Source: Paractinoplanes durhamensis
GTDB taxonomy: Bacteria > Actinomycetota > Actinomycetes > Mycobacteriales > Micromonosporaceae
Assembly: GCF_016862175.1 (NCBI RefSeq)
Contig: NZ_BOML01000021.1
Span: 1 to 64,000, forward strand
Direction: 5' to 3'
Length of the DNA: 64,000 nucleotides
Within the stretch, counting starts at the first letter, position 1. Each line of letters opens with the position of its first letter. The notes below the pieces were generated by a model. That model was given only the letters and a program-made list of their open reading frames with translations, ran no database searches and was not told where the DNA came from. This document shows, in pieces, positions 56,161 through 63,600 of the stretch. A program made the position numbers and the translations under genes.

Positions 56161-56173
56161 GTAGGGGACCTAC
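56161..56173. promoter_or_regulatory. Dyad GTAGG-GGA-CCTAC before the AraC gene
   Basis: Perfect 13-bp dyad ending 9 bases before the GTG start. It has the same pentamers as the CCTAC-N5-GTAGG sites but in opposite order, so it is a different operator or a chance dyad. Confidence 0.4.
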
Positions 56174-56182
56174 GCTGGGATC

Positions 56183-57136
56183 GTGGCCGCCGAACGACTG
56201 CACCGTGTCGCCGTTCTCGTGCTCGAAGGGGCGAAACCGCTCGACGTCGGCATCCCGGCGCAGGTGTTCACCACCCGGGCCAGCATGCCGTACGAGGTGC
56301 GCGTCTGCGGGCCGGCGCCCGGCCTGGTCACCGGCGGGGACGGCCTGTCCTACCACGTCGCCGACGGTCTCGACGCTCTCACCTGGGCCGACATCGTGTT
56401 CATCCCGGGGTACCGCTTCCCGGACCGGGAGGACCCGCCGCCGGCCGTGGTCGGTGCGCTGATCGCCGCGCACGAGCGCGGCGCCCGGCTGGCGGCCATC
56501 TCCACCGGTGCGTTCGCGCTGGCCGCGACCGGTCTGCTCGACGGCAAACGGGCCACCACGCACTGGCACTACACCCGGGCGCTCGCCGCGAAGCACCCGG
56601 CCGTGCAGGTCGACGAGAACGTGCTGTTCGTCGACGAGGGCAGCGTGCTCACCTCGGCCGGGGCCGCCTCCGGGATCGACCTGTGCCTGCACATCCTGCG
56701 CGGCGACCTCGGCGTCGGCGGCGCCAACCACGCGGCCCGGCGGCTGGTCGCGGCGCCGCACCGCAGCGGCGGCCAGGCCCAGTACGTTCCGCACAGCGTG
56801 CCCGAGCCGCTCGGCGAACGGTTCGCGGCCACCCGGGAGTGGGCGCTGCACCGGCTCGGCAAGCCGCTCACCCTGGAAGCTCTGGCCCGGCACGCGGCGG
56901 TGTCGCCGCGCACGTTCTCCCGGCGGTTCGCCGCCGACACCGGGCACACGCCGATGGAGTGGATCCTGCGGGCCCGCATCGACATGGCGCGTGAGCTGCT
57001 CGAACTCTCCGAACGCGGGGTCGAGCAGATCGCCGCCGACGTCGGGCTCGGCACCGGCGCGAACCTGCGGCTGCACTTCCGCCGCCTGCTCGGCACGACA
57101 CCGAGCGAGTATCGCCGTACCTTCGCAAAGGGGTAA
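56183..57136 (+). CDS. GlxA-type AraC regulator (DJ-1/PfpI + AraC HTH)
   Basis: 317 residues. N-terminal DJ-1/PfpI-like domain (about 5-185: VAVLVLEGAKPLDVGIPAQVF; ISTGAFALAATGLLDGKRATTHW, the nucleophile Cys being replaced by Thr) and C-terminal AraC double HTH (about 215-312: LTLEALARHAAVSPRTFSRRFAADTG; IAADVGLGTGANLRLHFRRLLGTTPSEYRR). Sensing likely by the N-domain. Upstream gene is a remnant, downstream is gap. Confidence 0.92.
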   Translation: MAAERLHRVAVLVLEGAKPLDVGIPAQVFTTRASMPYEVRVCGPAPGLVTGGDGLSYHVADGLDALTWADIVFIPGYRFPDREDPPPAVVGALIAAHERGARLAAISTGAFALAATGLLDGKRATTHWHYTRALAAKHPAVQVDENVLFVDEGSVLTSAGAASGIDLCLHILRGDLGVGGANHAARRLVAAPHRSGGQAQYVPHSVPEPLGERFAATREWALHRLGKPLTLEALARHAAVSPRTFSRRFAADTGHTPMEWILRARIDMARELLELSERGVEQIAADVGLGTGANLRLHFRRLLGTTPSEYRRTFAKG

Positions 57137-57215
57137 AAAGCGACTGGCGAGATCCTTGCGAACCATGGCGCGGGCGCCGCTGTCTGGTGCTGGTGGTTTT
57201 CGTGAGGCTTGCAGC

Positions 57216-58214
57216 ATGACACGCATCGCCATCAACGGATTCGGCCGCATCGGCCGCAATGTGCTGCGCGCGCTGCTGGAGCGGGACAGCAAACTCGAGG
57301 TCGTCGCCGTCAACGACCTCACCGAACCGGCCGCGCTCGCCCGACTGCTCGCCTTCGACTCGACCTCGGGCCGCCTCGGCCGCCCGGTCAGCGTCGACGG
57401 CGACACCCTGGTCGTCGACGGGCACCGGATCAAGGTGCTCGCCGAGCGGGACCCGGCCGCGCTGCCGTGGGCCGCCCTCGACATCGACATCGTCCTCGAG
57501 GTCACCGGCCGCTTCACCAAGGCCGGCGCGGCGGGTGCCCACCTCACCGCCGGGGCGAAGAAGGTCCTGGTCGGCGCGCCCGCCGACGGCGCCGACGTCA
57601 CCCTGGCCTACGGCGTCAACAACGACGCGTACGACCCGGCCGTACACAAAATCATTTCCAACGCTTCGTGTACGACGAACGCGCTCGCCCCGCTGGCCGC
57701 CGTCCTCGACGAGCTGGCCGGCATCGAACACGGCTTCATGACCACGGTGCACGCCTACACGCAGGAGCAGAACCTGCAGGACGGCCCGCACCGCGACGCC
57801 CGCCGGGCCCGCGCCGCCGCGGTCAACATCGTGCCGACCACGACCGGCGCCGCGAAGGCGATCGGCAAGGTGCTCCCGCGCCTGGAGGGCAAGCTGTCCG
57901 GCGACTCGATCCGGGTCCCGGTGCCGGTCGGCTCGATCGTCGAGCTGAACACCACGGTCACCCGCGAGGTGACGCGCGACGAGATCCTGACCGCCTACCG
58001 GGTGGCCGCCGACGGCCCGCTGGCCGGCGTCCTGGAGTACTCCGACGACGCCCTGGTCTCGTCGGACATCGTCGGCAACCCGGCGTCGTCGATCTTCGAC
58101 TCGGCCCTGACCCGCGTCGACGGCAGGCACGTGAAGGTCGTCGCCTGGTACGACAACGAGTGGGGCTTCTCCCACCGGGTGATCGACACCCTGGAACTGA
58201 TCGCCGCGTCCTGA
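57216..58214 (+). CDS. gap: Glyceraldehyde-3-phosphate dehydrogenase, type I
   Basis: 332 residues. NAD-binding INGFGRIGRNVLRALLER (6-23), catalytic Cys152 in SNASCTTNALAP, the His in a TTVHAYTQ segment about residue 179, and the C-terminal WYDNEWGFSHRVIDT. All catalytic residues present; standard glycolytic enzyme of the cytosol. It stands alone rather than with pgk-tpi, so a second gap copy elsewhere is likely. Followed by a terminator-like inverted repeat. Confidence 0.96.
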   Translation: MTRIAINGFGRIGRNVLRALLERDSKLEVVAVNDLTEPAALARLLAFDSTSGRLGRPVSVDGDTLVVDGHRIKVLAERDPAALPWAALDIDIVLEVTGRFTKAGAAGAHLTAGAKKVLVGAPADGADVTLAYGVNNDAYDPAVHKIISNASCTTNALAPLAAVLDELAGIEHGFMTTVHAYTQEQNLQDGPHRDARRARAAAVNIVPTTTGAAKAIGKVLPRLEGKLSGDSIRVPVPVGSIVELNTTVTREVTRDEILTAYRVAADGPLAGVLEYSDDALVSSDIVGNPASSIFDSALTRVDGRHVKVVAWYDNEWGFSHRVIDTLELIAAS

Positions 58215-58231
58215 CCGCACCGACGCAACGC

Positions 58232-58278
58232 GCCGGGAACGCGCCGCGCGGCACCGATCGCCGCCGGCCGTTCCCGGC
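58232..58278 (+). terminator. Inverted repeat after gap
   Basis: GCCGGGAACG (58232-58241) and CGTTCCCGGC (58269-58278) form a perfect 10-bp stem; the 27-base loop is itself GC-rich and can fold. It begins 18 bases after the gap stop. Confidence 0.6.
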
Positions 58279-58344
58279 TTCCCGCTGCCGCTCGCATGGT
58301 GGGCAACCGCTCCTTGACTCGGTAAGGGGTTCAGCCGGTTGATG

Positions 58345-58610
58345 CTGGCCCGATTTCCTTGATAGCGGGCTCTGCACAGCTCGGGTCCGGATGGTCACGA
58401 TTTTCTTGATGTAGGGGCCTCGGGCGTGCGACGAGACCCCGATTTCCTGGATCTCGGCCTCTGGTTGCGAGGGTGAGGCCCCAACTTCCGCGAAGCTGGC
58501 AGCCCTGGCTCCTGGCCCCCGGCCTCTGGTTGCGAGGGCGGGGCCCCAACTTCCGCGAAGTTGGCAGCCCTGGCTCCTGGCCCCCGGCCTCTGGCTGCGG
58601 GGCGAGGCCC
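58345..58610. repeat. Array of degenerate palindromic units with a 65-bp tandem repeat
   Basis: A 65-bp unit at 58456-58520 is repeated almost exactly at 58521-58585, with a partial third copy from 58586. Each full unit includes CCAACTTC-CGC-GAAGTTGG (perfect in copy 2; one mismatch in copy 1). Upstream, related elements with GATTTCCTTGAT, GATTTTCTTGAT and GATTTCCTGGAT occur near 58350, 58398 and 58440, giving five iterations about 45-65 bp apart. Confidence 0.8.
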
Positions 58611-58791
58611 AGCGTCCTTCTTTGTGGACAGTGCCTCCGCATCATGAATCGCTTCCGTCCGGAAGAGCATGACATAAGGTTTATGTCCGATGTTGGCATC
58701 TCGGTTCGGCTGGATCTTGTGGACTTTGGTGGCGATCGGAGCAGGAGATCCTCAAGATCTTGAGGGGAGGCCGGGCGGGCGCCGCGTCGGT

Positions 58792-58897
58792 CGGCGGGAC
58801 AGGGCGGCGGCGCGGCGGGACAGGGCGGCGGCGCGGCGGGACAGGGCGGCTGTGCGGCGGGCTGGCGGCCGTGCGGCGGGCTGGCGGCTGCGCGGCG
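58792..58897. repeat. 21/19-bp GC-rich minisatellite
   Basis: Three consecutive 21-bp units CGGCGGGACAGGGCGGCGGCG (third slightly changed) followed by two 19-bp units CGGCGGGCTGGCGGC plus four bases. No coding function apparent. Confidence 0.85.
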
Positions 58898-59115
58898 GGG
58901 GTCGGGCTGGTCGTGGGTGGGGGGTCCGTCGAAACCAGGGTTCTGGTTCGAAGCTCGCAAAACACCCGGTGGGTGGTAGGGGACAAGGCGTGTCGCTCCC
59001 CAGACCCCGCCTGGCCCGTCCGGCACCCGTCTGCCGCTGCGTCACAGTTGGCGCTGCGGCCACCAGAACCGGCGACCGGGGGCTCGGCGCACCCGGCCGT
59101 GCTTAGCCTGGCTGC

Positions 59116-59457
59116 ATGTCGTACGTAGCTGCCAGAGATGGCCGGCGTCGCCGCCGGGCCGCCGACCGTGCCCCCGCCGTTCCCGCCCAGCTGGCCGATC
59201 TGCACGGCCATAGCGTCGGTCTGCTGGAGGTGCCGCACCACATGATCACCGGCCACCGGAGCCGGCGCCGTTTCGACCTGAACGACCCGGCCGAACAGCG
59301 CAGCGCCTACCAGACGGTGCTGTGCCAGGCGGCCGACTGCTGCGAGGTGAACGGCCTGCTCAACCCGAGCGTCCTGCGCCGGCTATGGCGAAGCCTGCAC
59401 CTGCCGGACCGCGTCCGCGACGCCTGGGAGAGTCGGCACCCGGCCCTGGCCGCTTAG
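59116..59457 (+). CDS. Conserved actinobacterial hypothetical protein
   Basis: 113 residues: basic N-terminus, then LADLHGHSVGLLEVPHHMI, FDLNDPAEQRSAYQTVLCQA, and the C-terminal LLNPSVLRRLWRSLHLPDRVRDAWESRHPAL. This layout (LHG, DLDDP, LYQTVL, LWPxLxLPxxVRxxWE) recalls a small actinobacterial family sometimes encoded before AbiEii-type nucleotidyltransferase toxins; that memory is tentative. No such toxin gene follows here, so if it is an antitoxin-like protein it is orphaned. Confidence 0.6.
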   Translation: MSYVAARDGRRRRRAADRAPAVPAQLADLHGHSVGLLEVPHHMITGHRSRRRFDLNDPAEQRSAYQTVLCQAADCCEVNGLLNPSVLRRLWRSLHLPDRVRDAWESRHPALAA

Positions 59458-59581
59458 GCGCGCGCGCCGATCGCCAGGGCGCGCATCAGGAAACGTGGCT
59501 CCGCGAGGGCGCTCGGATGCGTGGCGGGCTCGGACGTCGACAGCAGCGCGAACCGGCCAGCGACAGACAAGCCGGGCCCCC

Positions 59582-59610
59582 CTGAATGGGAAAGTTTATT
59601 TCCCTTTCAG
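59582..59610. repeat. 29-bp hairpin with AT-rich loop
   Basis: CTGAATGGGAAA and TTTCCCTTTCAG (one mismatch) around GTTTA. Located in the 212-base gap between convergent genes, so a bidirectional terminator is possible. A 12-bp direct repeat GGGGCCGATCAC follows (about 59647-59670). Confidence 0.55.
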
Positions 59611-59669
59611 GCAAGATTACTTCGGCATCGAGGGATTTCGCTTCACGGGGCCGATCACGGGGCCGATCA

Positions 59670-60053
59670 CTAGGCTGGGTCGGCGCCTTTCGCGGCCTCC
59701 TGCGCATCGATGAACTGGTGCAATTTTACCCACTCGCCGTCGAAGAGGGCGCCGTGCGCGCGGGCCTCGTCGATCAGGTCGCGGGCCCGGCCGTACTCGC
59801 CGGCCAGGAAGGCCGCGCTCGCCGCCGCGTTGGCCGCGCGGCCCGCCGTGCGCAGCTGTTCGGCGTCGCGGGCCGGCGCCGGGACGGCCTGTTCGCGCAG
59901 CCAGGCCTGCTCCTCCTCGGTGGCGGCGGCGATCTCGAACACGTAGCGCAGCGCGTCGCCGGCCACGTTCCGGTAGGCCGGTGCCCACTGTTCGAGCGCG
60001 AGCAGCAATTCCTGCTGCCGGACCTTCGTCCGGCGCTGGGCCAGCGCGGTCAT
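59670..60053 (-). CDS. Hypothetical helical protein
   Basis: 127 residues, predicted helical, Ala/Glu-rich (ALEQWAPAYRNVAGDALRYVFEIAAATEEEQAWLREQAV; ASAAFLAGEYGRARDLIDEARAHG), the latter like a single TPR hairpin. Function unknown. A perfect GGAGG ribosome-binding site lies 5 bases before the ATG, supporting a real gene. Dyad CCCTAG-N5-CTAGGG lies 18 bases upstream. Confidence 0.7.
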   Translation of the reverse strand: MTALAQRRTKVRQQELLLALEQWAPAYRNVAGDALRYVFEIAAATEEEQAWLREQAVPAPARDAEQLRTAGRAANAAASAAFLAGEYGRARDLIDEARAHGALFDGEWVKLHQFIDAQEAAKGADPA

Positions 60054-60070
60054 CTGAACCTCCCCCTGCG

Positions 60071-60087
60071 CCCTAGATCAACTAGGG
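60071..60087. promoter_or_regulatory. Dyad CCCTAG-ATCAA-CTAGGG
   Basis: Perfect 6-bp arms with a 5-base spacer, 17 bases before the start of the 127-residue hypothetical on the minus strand. Likely operator; binding protein unknown. Confidence 0.55.
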
Positions 60088-60185
60088 AGGTGGTCAATTC
60101 CCGCGCGGGTGGCCGCTCAATCCTTCCGGCCGGCAACGGCCGGGTAACGATCTTCGGCTGCCCGAAAGTGCCTTACCAGGGGGCG

Positions 60186-60201
60186 ATCGATTGACATCGA
60201 T
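60186..60201. promoter_or_regulatory. Dyad ATCGAT-TGAC-ATCGAT before the GH31 gene
   Basis: Two palindromic hexamers separated by 4 bases, 60 bases upstream of the GH31 ATG, in its presumed promoter. Tentative operator. Confidence 0.45.
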
Positions 60202-60261
60202 TACGACGCGAAGTCAGCGTGGTAACGCGCGGATGTCGTCGCGATCGAGGGAGTACCCGCC

Positions 60262-62988
60262 ATGCTCAAACACTCACGGGGGCGACTCGCGGTCGCCCTT
60301 CTGGTCGCCGGACTGATCGTGGTTCCGTCCTCGCCGTCACAGGCCCGGCCCCGCAATGCCCGGGACAACGCGGTGATCTCCGGCAACGCCCGATTCGAGG
60401 TGCTGTCGCCCACCCTGATCCGCACCGAGTACGCCGCCGACGGCAAGTTCACCGACGCGGCCACCTTCAACGTGGTCGGCCGGGACTCCTTCGCCGCCCC
60501 CACGTTCTCGACCGCCACCGTCAACGGCTGGCTGACCATCACCACCGGCTCGATGACCCTGCGCTACCGGGTCGGGTCGGGCGCGTTCGCCACCGACAAC
60601 CTGACCACGCAGGTGCGGGCCGGCGCGCAGACCGTGCTGGCCGCGCCGTGGACCGGGCACGCCACCCCGGACTGTCCGCTCGGGAAGCTGTGCGAGGCCG
60701 AAGCCCTGGCGCTGCGCGGGCCGGGGGTGGCCGCCGACCACACCGGCTACACCGGGGCCGGGTTCGCGGCCGGATTCCAGTCGACCGGCGACTCGATGGC
60801 GCTCTCGGTCAACGCGGCGACGGCCGGCTCCTACCAACTCGCTCTGCGTTACGCCAACAGCTTCGGCGGGGACGGGCAGAACGTCACCCGTACGCTTTCG
60901 GTCACGGTGGACGGCGGCACCGCCCGTACCCTCAGCCTGCCCTCGACCGGCAGCTGGGACGCCTGGGCCGTGGCAAACGCCGGGTTTGATCTCGCCGCCG
61001 GCCGGCACGAGATCAGCGTGGTGCGCGGGGCCGCCGACTCCGGCAATGTCAACGTCGACAGCGTGGCCGTCACCCGGCCCGGCGACGCCTACCCGGCCCC
61101 GACGCCGCCGGCCCCGCAGCCGTGCGCGTTCGGCGCGGTGTGCGAGGCCGACACCGGCACCCTGACCGGCGGCGGCAAGTCGGCCGCCGACCACAACGGC
61201 TACGCAGGCTCCGGCTTCCTGGCCGGGCTGGAACGCACCGGAGCGGGCGCCTCCTACACGGTGACCGGGGTGCCGAGCGCGGGTAGCTACCGAGTGCAGT
61301 TGCGCTATGCCAACGGCAAGGCCGGCGCCCAGCCGATCCAGTCGCGGACCGTCACCGTCAACGGCGTCACCGCGACGCTCGCACCGACCAGCGGCTGGGA
61401 CTACTGGCGCACCGTCTCCGTCCCGGTCACGCTGCCCGCCGGGACCAGCACCGTGACGCTCGGCTGCCCGACCGACGCCGCCTGCCACGTCAACGTGGAC
61501 ACCCTCGCCGTCACCGCGGCCGACGCGCCGCTGCTCGCCCCGCACGCGCCGCTCGGCGGCTACCGGCGCGGCCTGGACGGCGTCGACGCCGGCGCGCTCA
61601 CCGTGCCCGGCCTGCTCTACCAGGACGGCTGGTCACTGCTGGACGACTCGGCGGCCGGGAACCACCAGGACGCCTACGTCTTCGGGTACGGCCAGAACTA
61701 CGCCCGTGGTCTGCAGGAACTGTCCATCCTGACCGGGCCGACCAAGCTGCTGCCGCAGTGGGCGTACGGCGTCTGGTACTCGGAGTACTACGACCGGACG
61801 GCGGCCGGCTTCCAGCAGATCGTCACCCGGGCCAAGGCCGAGGGCGTACCGATGGACGTGCTGGTCGTCGACACCGACTTCAAGTCCCCGGACCGCTGGA
61901 ACGGCTGGTCGTTCGACCCGACCCGGATCGCCGACCCGCAGGGCTTCGTCAACTGGCTGCACGCGCAGGGCGTGCGGACCGGCCTCAACATTCACCCGAG
62001 CATCCTCGGCTCCGACCCGAAGTTCGCGGCCGCGCAGGCCACCGCCAAGGGCAAGCTGCAGCGGACCGGCTGCAACGGCGGCGCCGACTGCTACACCTTC
62101 GACTGGGGCGACCCCGACCAGCTCGCCGCCTACCTGCAGCTGCACCGCCAGCTGGCGCCGGCCGGCCTGGACTTCTGGTGGCTGGACTGGTGCTGCGACG
62201 CCTCCCGCTCGACCAAGGCCGGCGTCACCCCGGACGCGTGGATCAACCAGCAGTACGCCGACGAGACCGGGTTCGCGTTCTCCCGGGCGTACGGATCGTT
62301 GCAGGCCGGCGGCTACAGCGGGCCGACCGCGGTGCCGACCGGACCGTGGGCCGACAAGCGGACCACCCTGCACTTCACCGGCGACACCATCAGTGACTGG
62401 GAGACGCTGCAGTTCGAGGTCGGCTACACCCCGGGCGAGTCGGCGGCGACCGGGCTGGCCGCGATCAGCCACGACATCGGCGGGCACACCGGCGGACTGC
62501 AGGAGCCGGGCACCGAGGCGGGCAGCACCAAACTGCCGGACGACCTCTACGCCCGCTGGGTCCAGCTCGGCACGTTCCAGCCGATCGACCGGCTGCACTC
62601 CAACCACAGCGACCGCCTGCCCTGGCAGTACGGCCCGGCCGCCAAGGCGTCCGCCACCAAGTTCCTTCAACTGCGCAAACAGCTTCAGCCCTACACGTAC
62701 GCCGCGGCCGGCGTGGCAACCCGGACGGGTACGCCGATCGTCCGGCCGCTCTACCTGGCCTACCCGGGTGAGCAGGAGGCGTACGCCACCGCCGGTGCCG
62801 AATACCTGTTCGGCGCCGACTACCTGGTCGCCCCGGTCACCACCCCCGGCACCAGCGCCACCACCACGGTCTGGTTCCCGCCCGGCAACACCTGGAAGGA
62901 CTATTTCACCGGCCGCACCTACGCCGGCGGCAGCACCGCCCAGGTCACCACGACCCTGGACACGATGCCGGTGTTCGTCCGGTCGTAG
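60262..62988 (+). CDS. Secreted GH31 glycosidase with two inserted CBM35/CBM6-like modules
   Basis: 908 residues. Signal peptide 1-28. The GH31 N-terminal beta-sandwich (about 37-130) is interrupted by two homologous carbohydrate-binding modules (about 138-272 and 287-423; each begins Cys-x-x-G-x-x-CEA and ends VNVDxxAVT), then the sandwich resumes (LGGYRRGLDGVD, about 433) and the catalytic barrel follows. Predicted nucleophile Asp642 in WWLDW and acid/base Asp708 in FTGDTISDW. Acts outside the cell on an alpha-linked glucan, xyloglucan piece or similar. Next gene is a TetR regulator. Confidence 0.9.
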   Translation: MLKHSRGRLAVALLVAGLIVVPSSPSQARPRNARDNAVISGNARFEVLSPTLIRTEYAADGKFTDAATFNVVGRDSFAAPTFSTATVNGWLTITTGSMTLRYRVGSGAFATDNLTTQVRAGAQTVLAAPWTGHATPDCPLGKLCEAEALALRGPGVAADHTGYTGAGFAAGFQSTGDSMALSVNAATAGSYQLALRYANSFGGDGQNVTRTLSVTVDGGTARTLSLPSTGSWDAWAVANAGFDLAAGRHEISVVRGAADSGNVNVDSVAVTRPGDAYPAPTPPAPQPCAFGAVCEADTGTLTGGGKSAADHNGYAGSGFLAGLERTGAGASYTVTGVPSAGSYRVQLRYANGKAGAQPIQSRTVTVNGVTATLAPTSGWDYWRTVSVPVTLPAGTSTVTLGCPTDAACHVNVDTLAVTAADAPLLAPHAPLGGYRRGLDGVDAGALTVPGLLYQDGWSLLDDSAAGNHQDAYVFGYGQNYARGLQELSILTGPTKLLPQWAYGVWYSEYYDRTAAGFQQIVTRAKAEGVPMDVLVVDTDFKSPDRWNGWSFDPTRIADPQGFVNWLHAQGVRTGLNIHPSILGSDPKFAAAQATAKGKLQRTGCNGGADCYTFDWGDPDQLAAYLQLHRQLAPAGLDFWWLDWCCDASRSTKAGVTPDAWINQQYADETGFAFSRAYGSLQAGGYSGPTAVPTGPWADKRTTLHFTGDTISDWETLQFEVGYTPGESAATGLAAISHDIGGHTGGLQEPGTEAGSTKLPDDLYARWVQLGTFQPIDRLHSNHSDRLPWQYGPAAKASATKFLQLRKQLQPYTYAAAGVATRTGTPIVRPLYLAYPGEQEAYATAGAEYLFGADYLVAPVTTPGTSATTTVWFPPGNTWKDYFTGRTYAGGSTAQVTTTLDTMPVFVRS

Positions 62989-62998
62989 CTGCGCAGGT

Positions 62999-63019
62999 CA
63001 TAGCAGGGATTCCGCTATG
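62999..63019. promoter_or_regulatory. Dyad CATAGC-N9-GCTATG before tetR
   Basis: 6-bp perfect arms 11 bases before the tetR ATG and right after the GH31 stop. Position fits TetR autoregulation. Confidence 0.6.
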
Positions 63020-63030
63020 GTCGAAGCCTG

Positions 63031-63600
63031 ATGAGGCAGACCCGGGGAGTGCAGCGCGGCCCGCGCAGCGTGCAGGTAGTGCAGAGCGTGCGGGCCGCGG
63101 TGCTGGCCGAGCTGGACCGGGCCGGCTATGCCGGGCTGACCATCGACGGCGTCGCCAAGGCCGCCGGGGTGAACCGGACCACCATCTACCGGCGCTGGCC
63201 GTCGAAGGGCGAGCTGCTCGCGGCGGTCGTCGAGCCGATGCTGGAACGACTCGACGCCGAGCCGGACACCGGGTCGCTCCACCCCGACATGCTGGCCCTG
63301 CTGCTGTTGCTGCGCGACAACGCCGACCTGCCGGAGGGCCGGGCCCTCGCTGAGGCGGTCCGGGTCGGCTCGGCCGAGCTGCGCGACCTGGTCGACACGC
63401 TGACCGACCGATCACTGGCGCCGTTCCGCCGCGCGCTCGACCGGGCGGCCGAGCGCGGCGAGCTCCCCGCCGACGCCGACCGCCCGATGATCGCCTTCCT
63501 GGCGTTCTACGGCGTGATCATGTGGGGGCAGATCCACGACCTGCCCCCGACCGACGAGGACTGCGCCCGGATGCTCCGGGTCCTGCTGCCTCAGAGCTGA
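63031..63600 (+). CDS. TetR-family repressor
   Basis: 189 residues. HTH (about 18-63: LTIDGVAKAAGVNRTTIYRRWPSKGELL) followed by a TetR_C-like helical domain. ATG 63031 follows the CATAGC dyad. Targets: itself and possibly a gene on the right; convergent 10-base overlap with the KstD-like gene. Confidence 0.92.
   Translation: MRQTRGVQRGPRSVQVVQSVRAAVLAELDRAGYAGLTIDGVAKAAGVNRTTIYRRWPSKGELLAAVVEPMLERLDAEPDTGSLHPDMLALLLLLRDNADLPEGRALAEAVRVGSAELRDLVDTLTDRSLAPFRRALDRAAERGELPADADRPMIAFLAFYGVIMWGQIHDLPPTDEDCARMLRVLLPQS

Larger units (their letters stand above)
58279..59115. other. Gene-poor, repeat-rich interval
   Basis: About 840 bases with no supported gene; open frames here are low-complexity shadows of repeats. 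Contents: a degenerate array of stem-loop-like units (58345-58610), a dyad GACATAA-GGT-TTATGTC (58671-58687), the 16-bp perfect palindrome CCTCAAGATCTTGAGG (58750-58765) and a GC-rich minisatellite (58792-58897). The stretch 58950-59115 holds the presumed promoter of the next gene. Confidence 0.65.

Noticed and set aside
56161..56173. Sixth member of the CCTAC-N5-GTAGG set
   Set aside because: Pentamers are in the opposite order (GTAGG first) with a 3-base spacer, so the geometry differs.
58345..58610. CRISPR array
   Set aside because: Units are tandem and the intervals are themselves repeated; there are no unique spacers and no cas genes.
58331..59256. Several overlapping open frames on both strands in the gap-to-59.1 kb interval
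   Set aside because: They are translations of tandem repeats (Pro/Ala or Arg/Gly runs) with no start signals.
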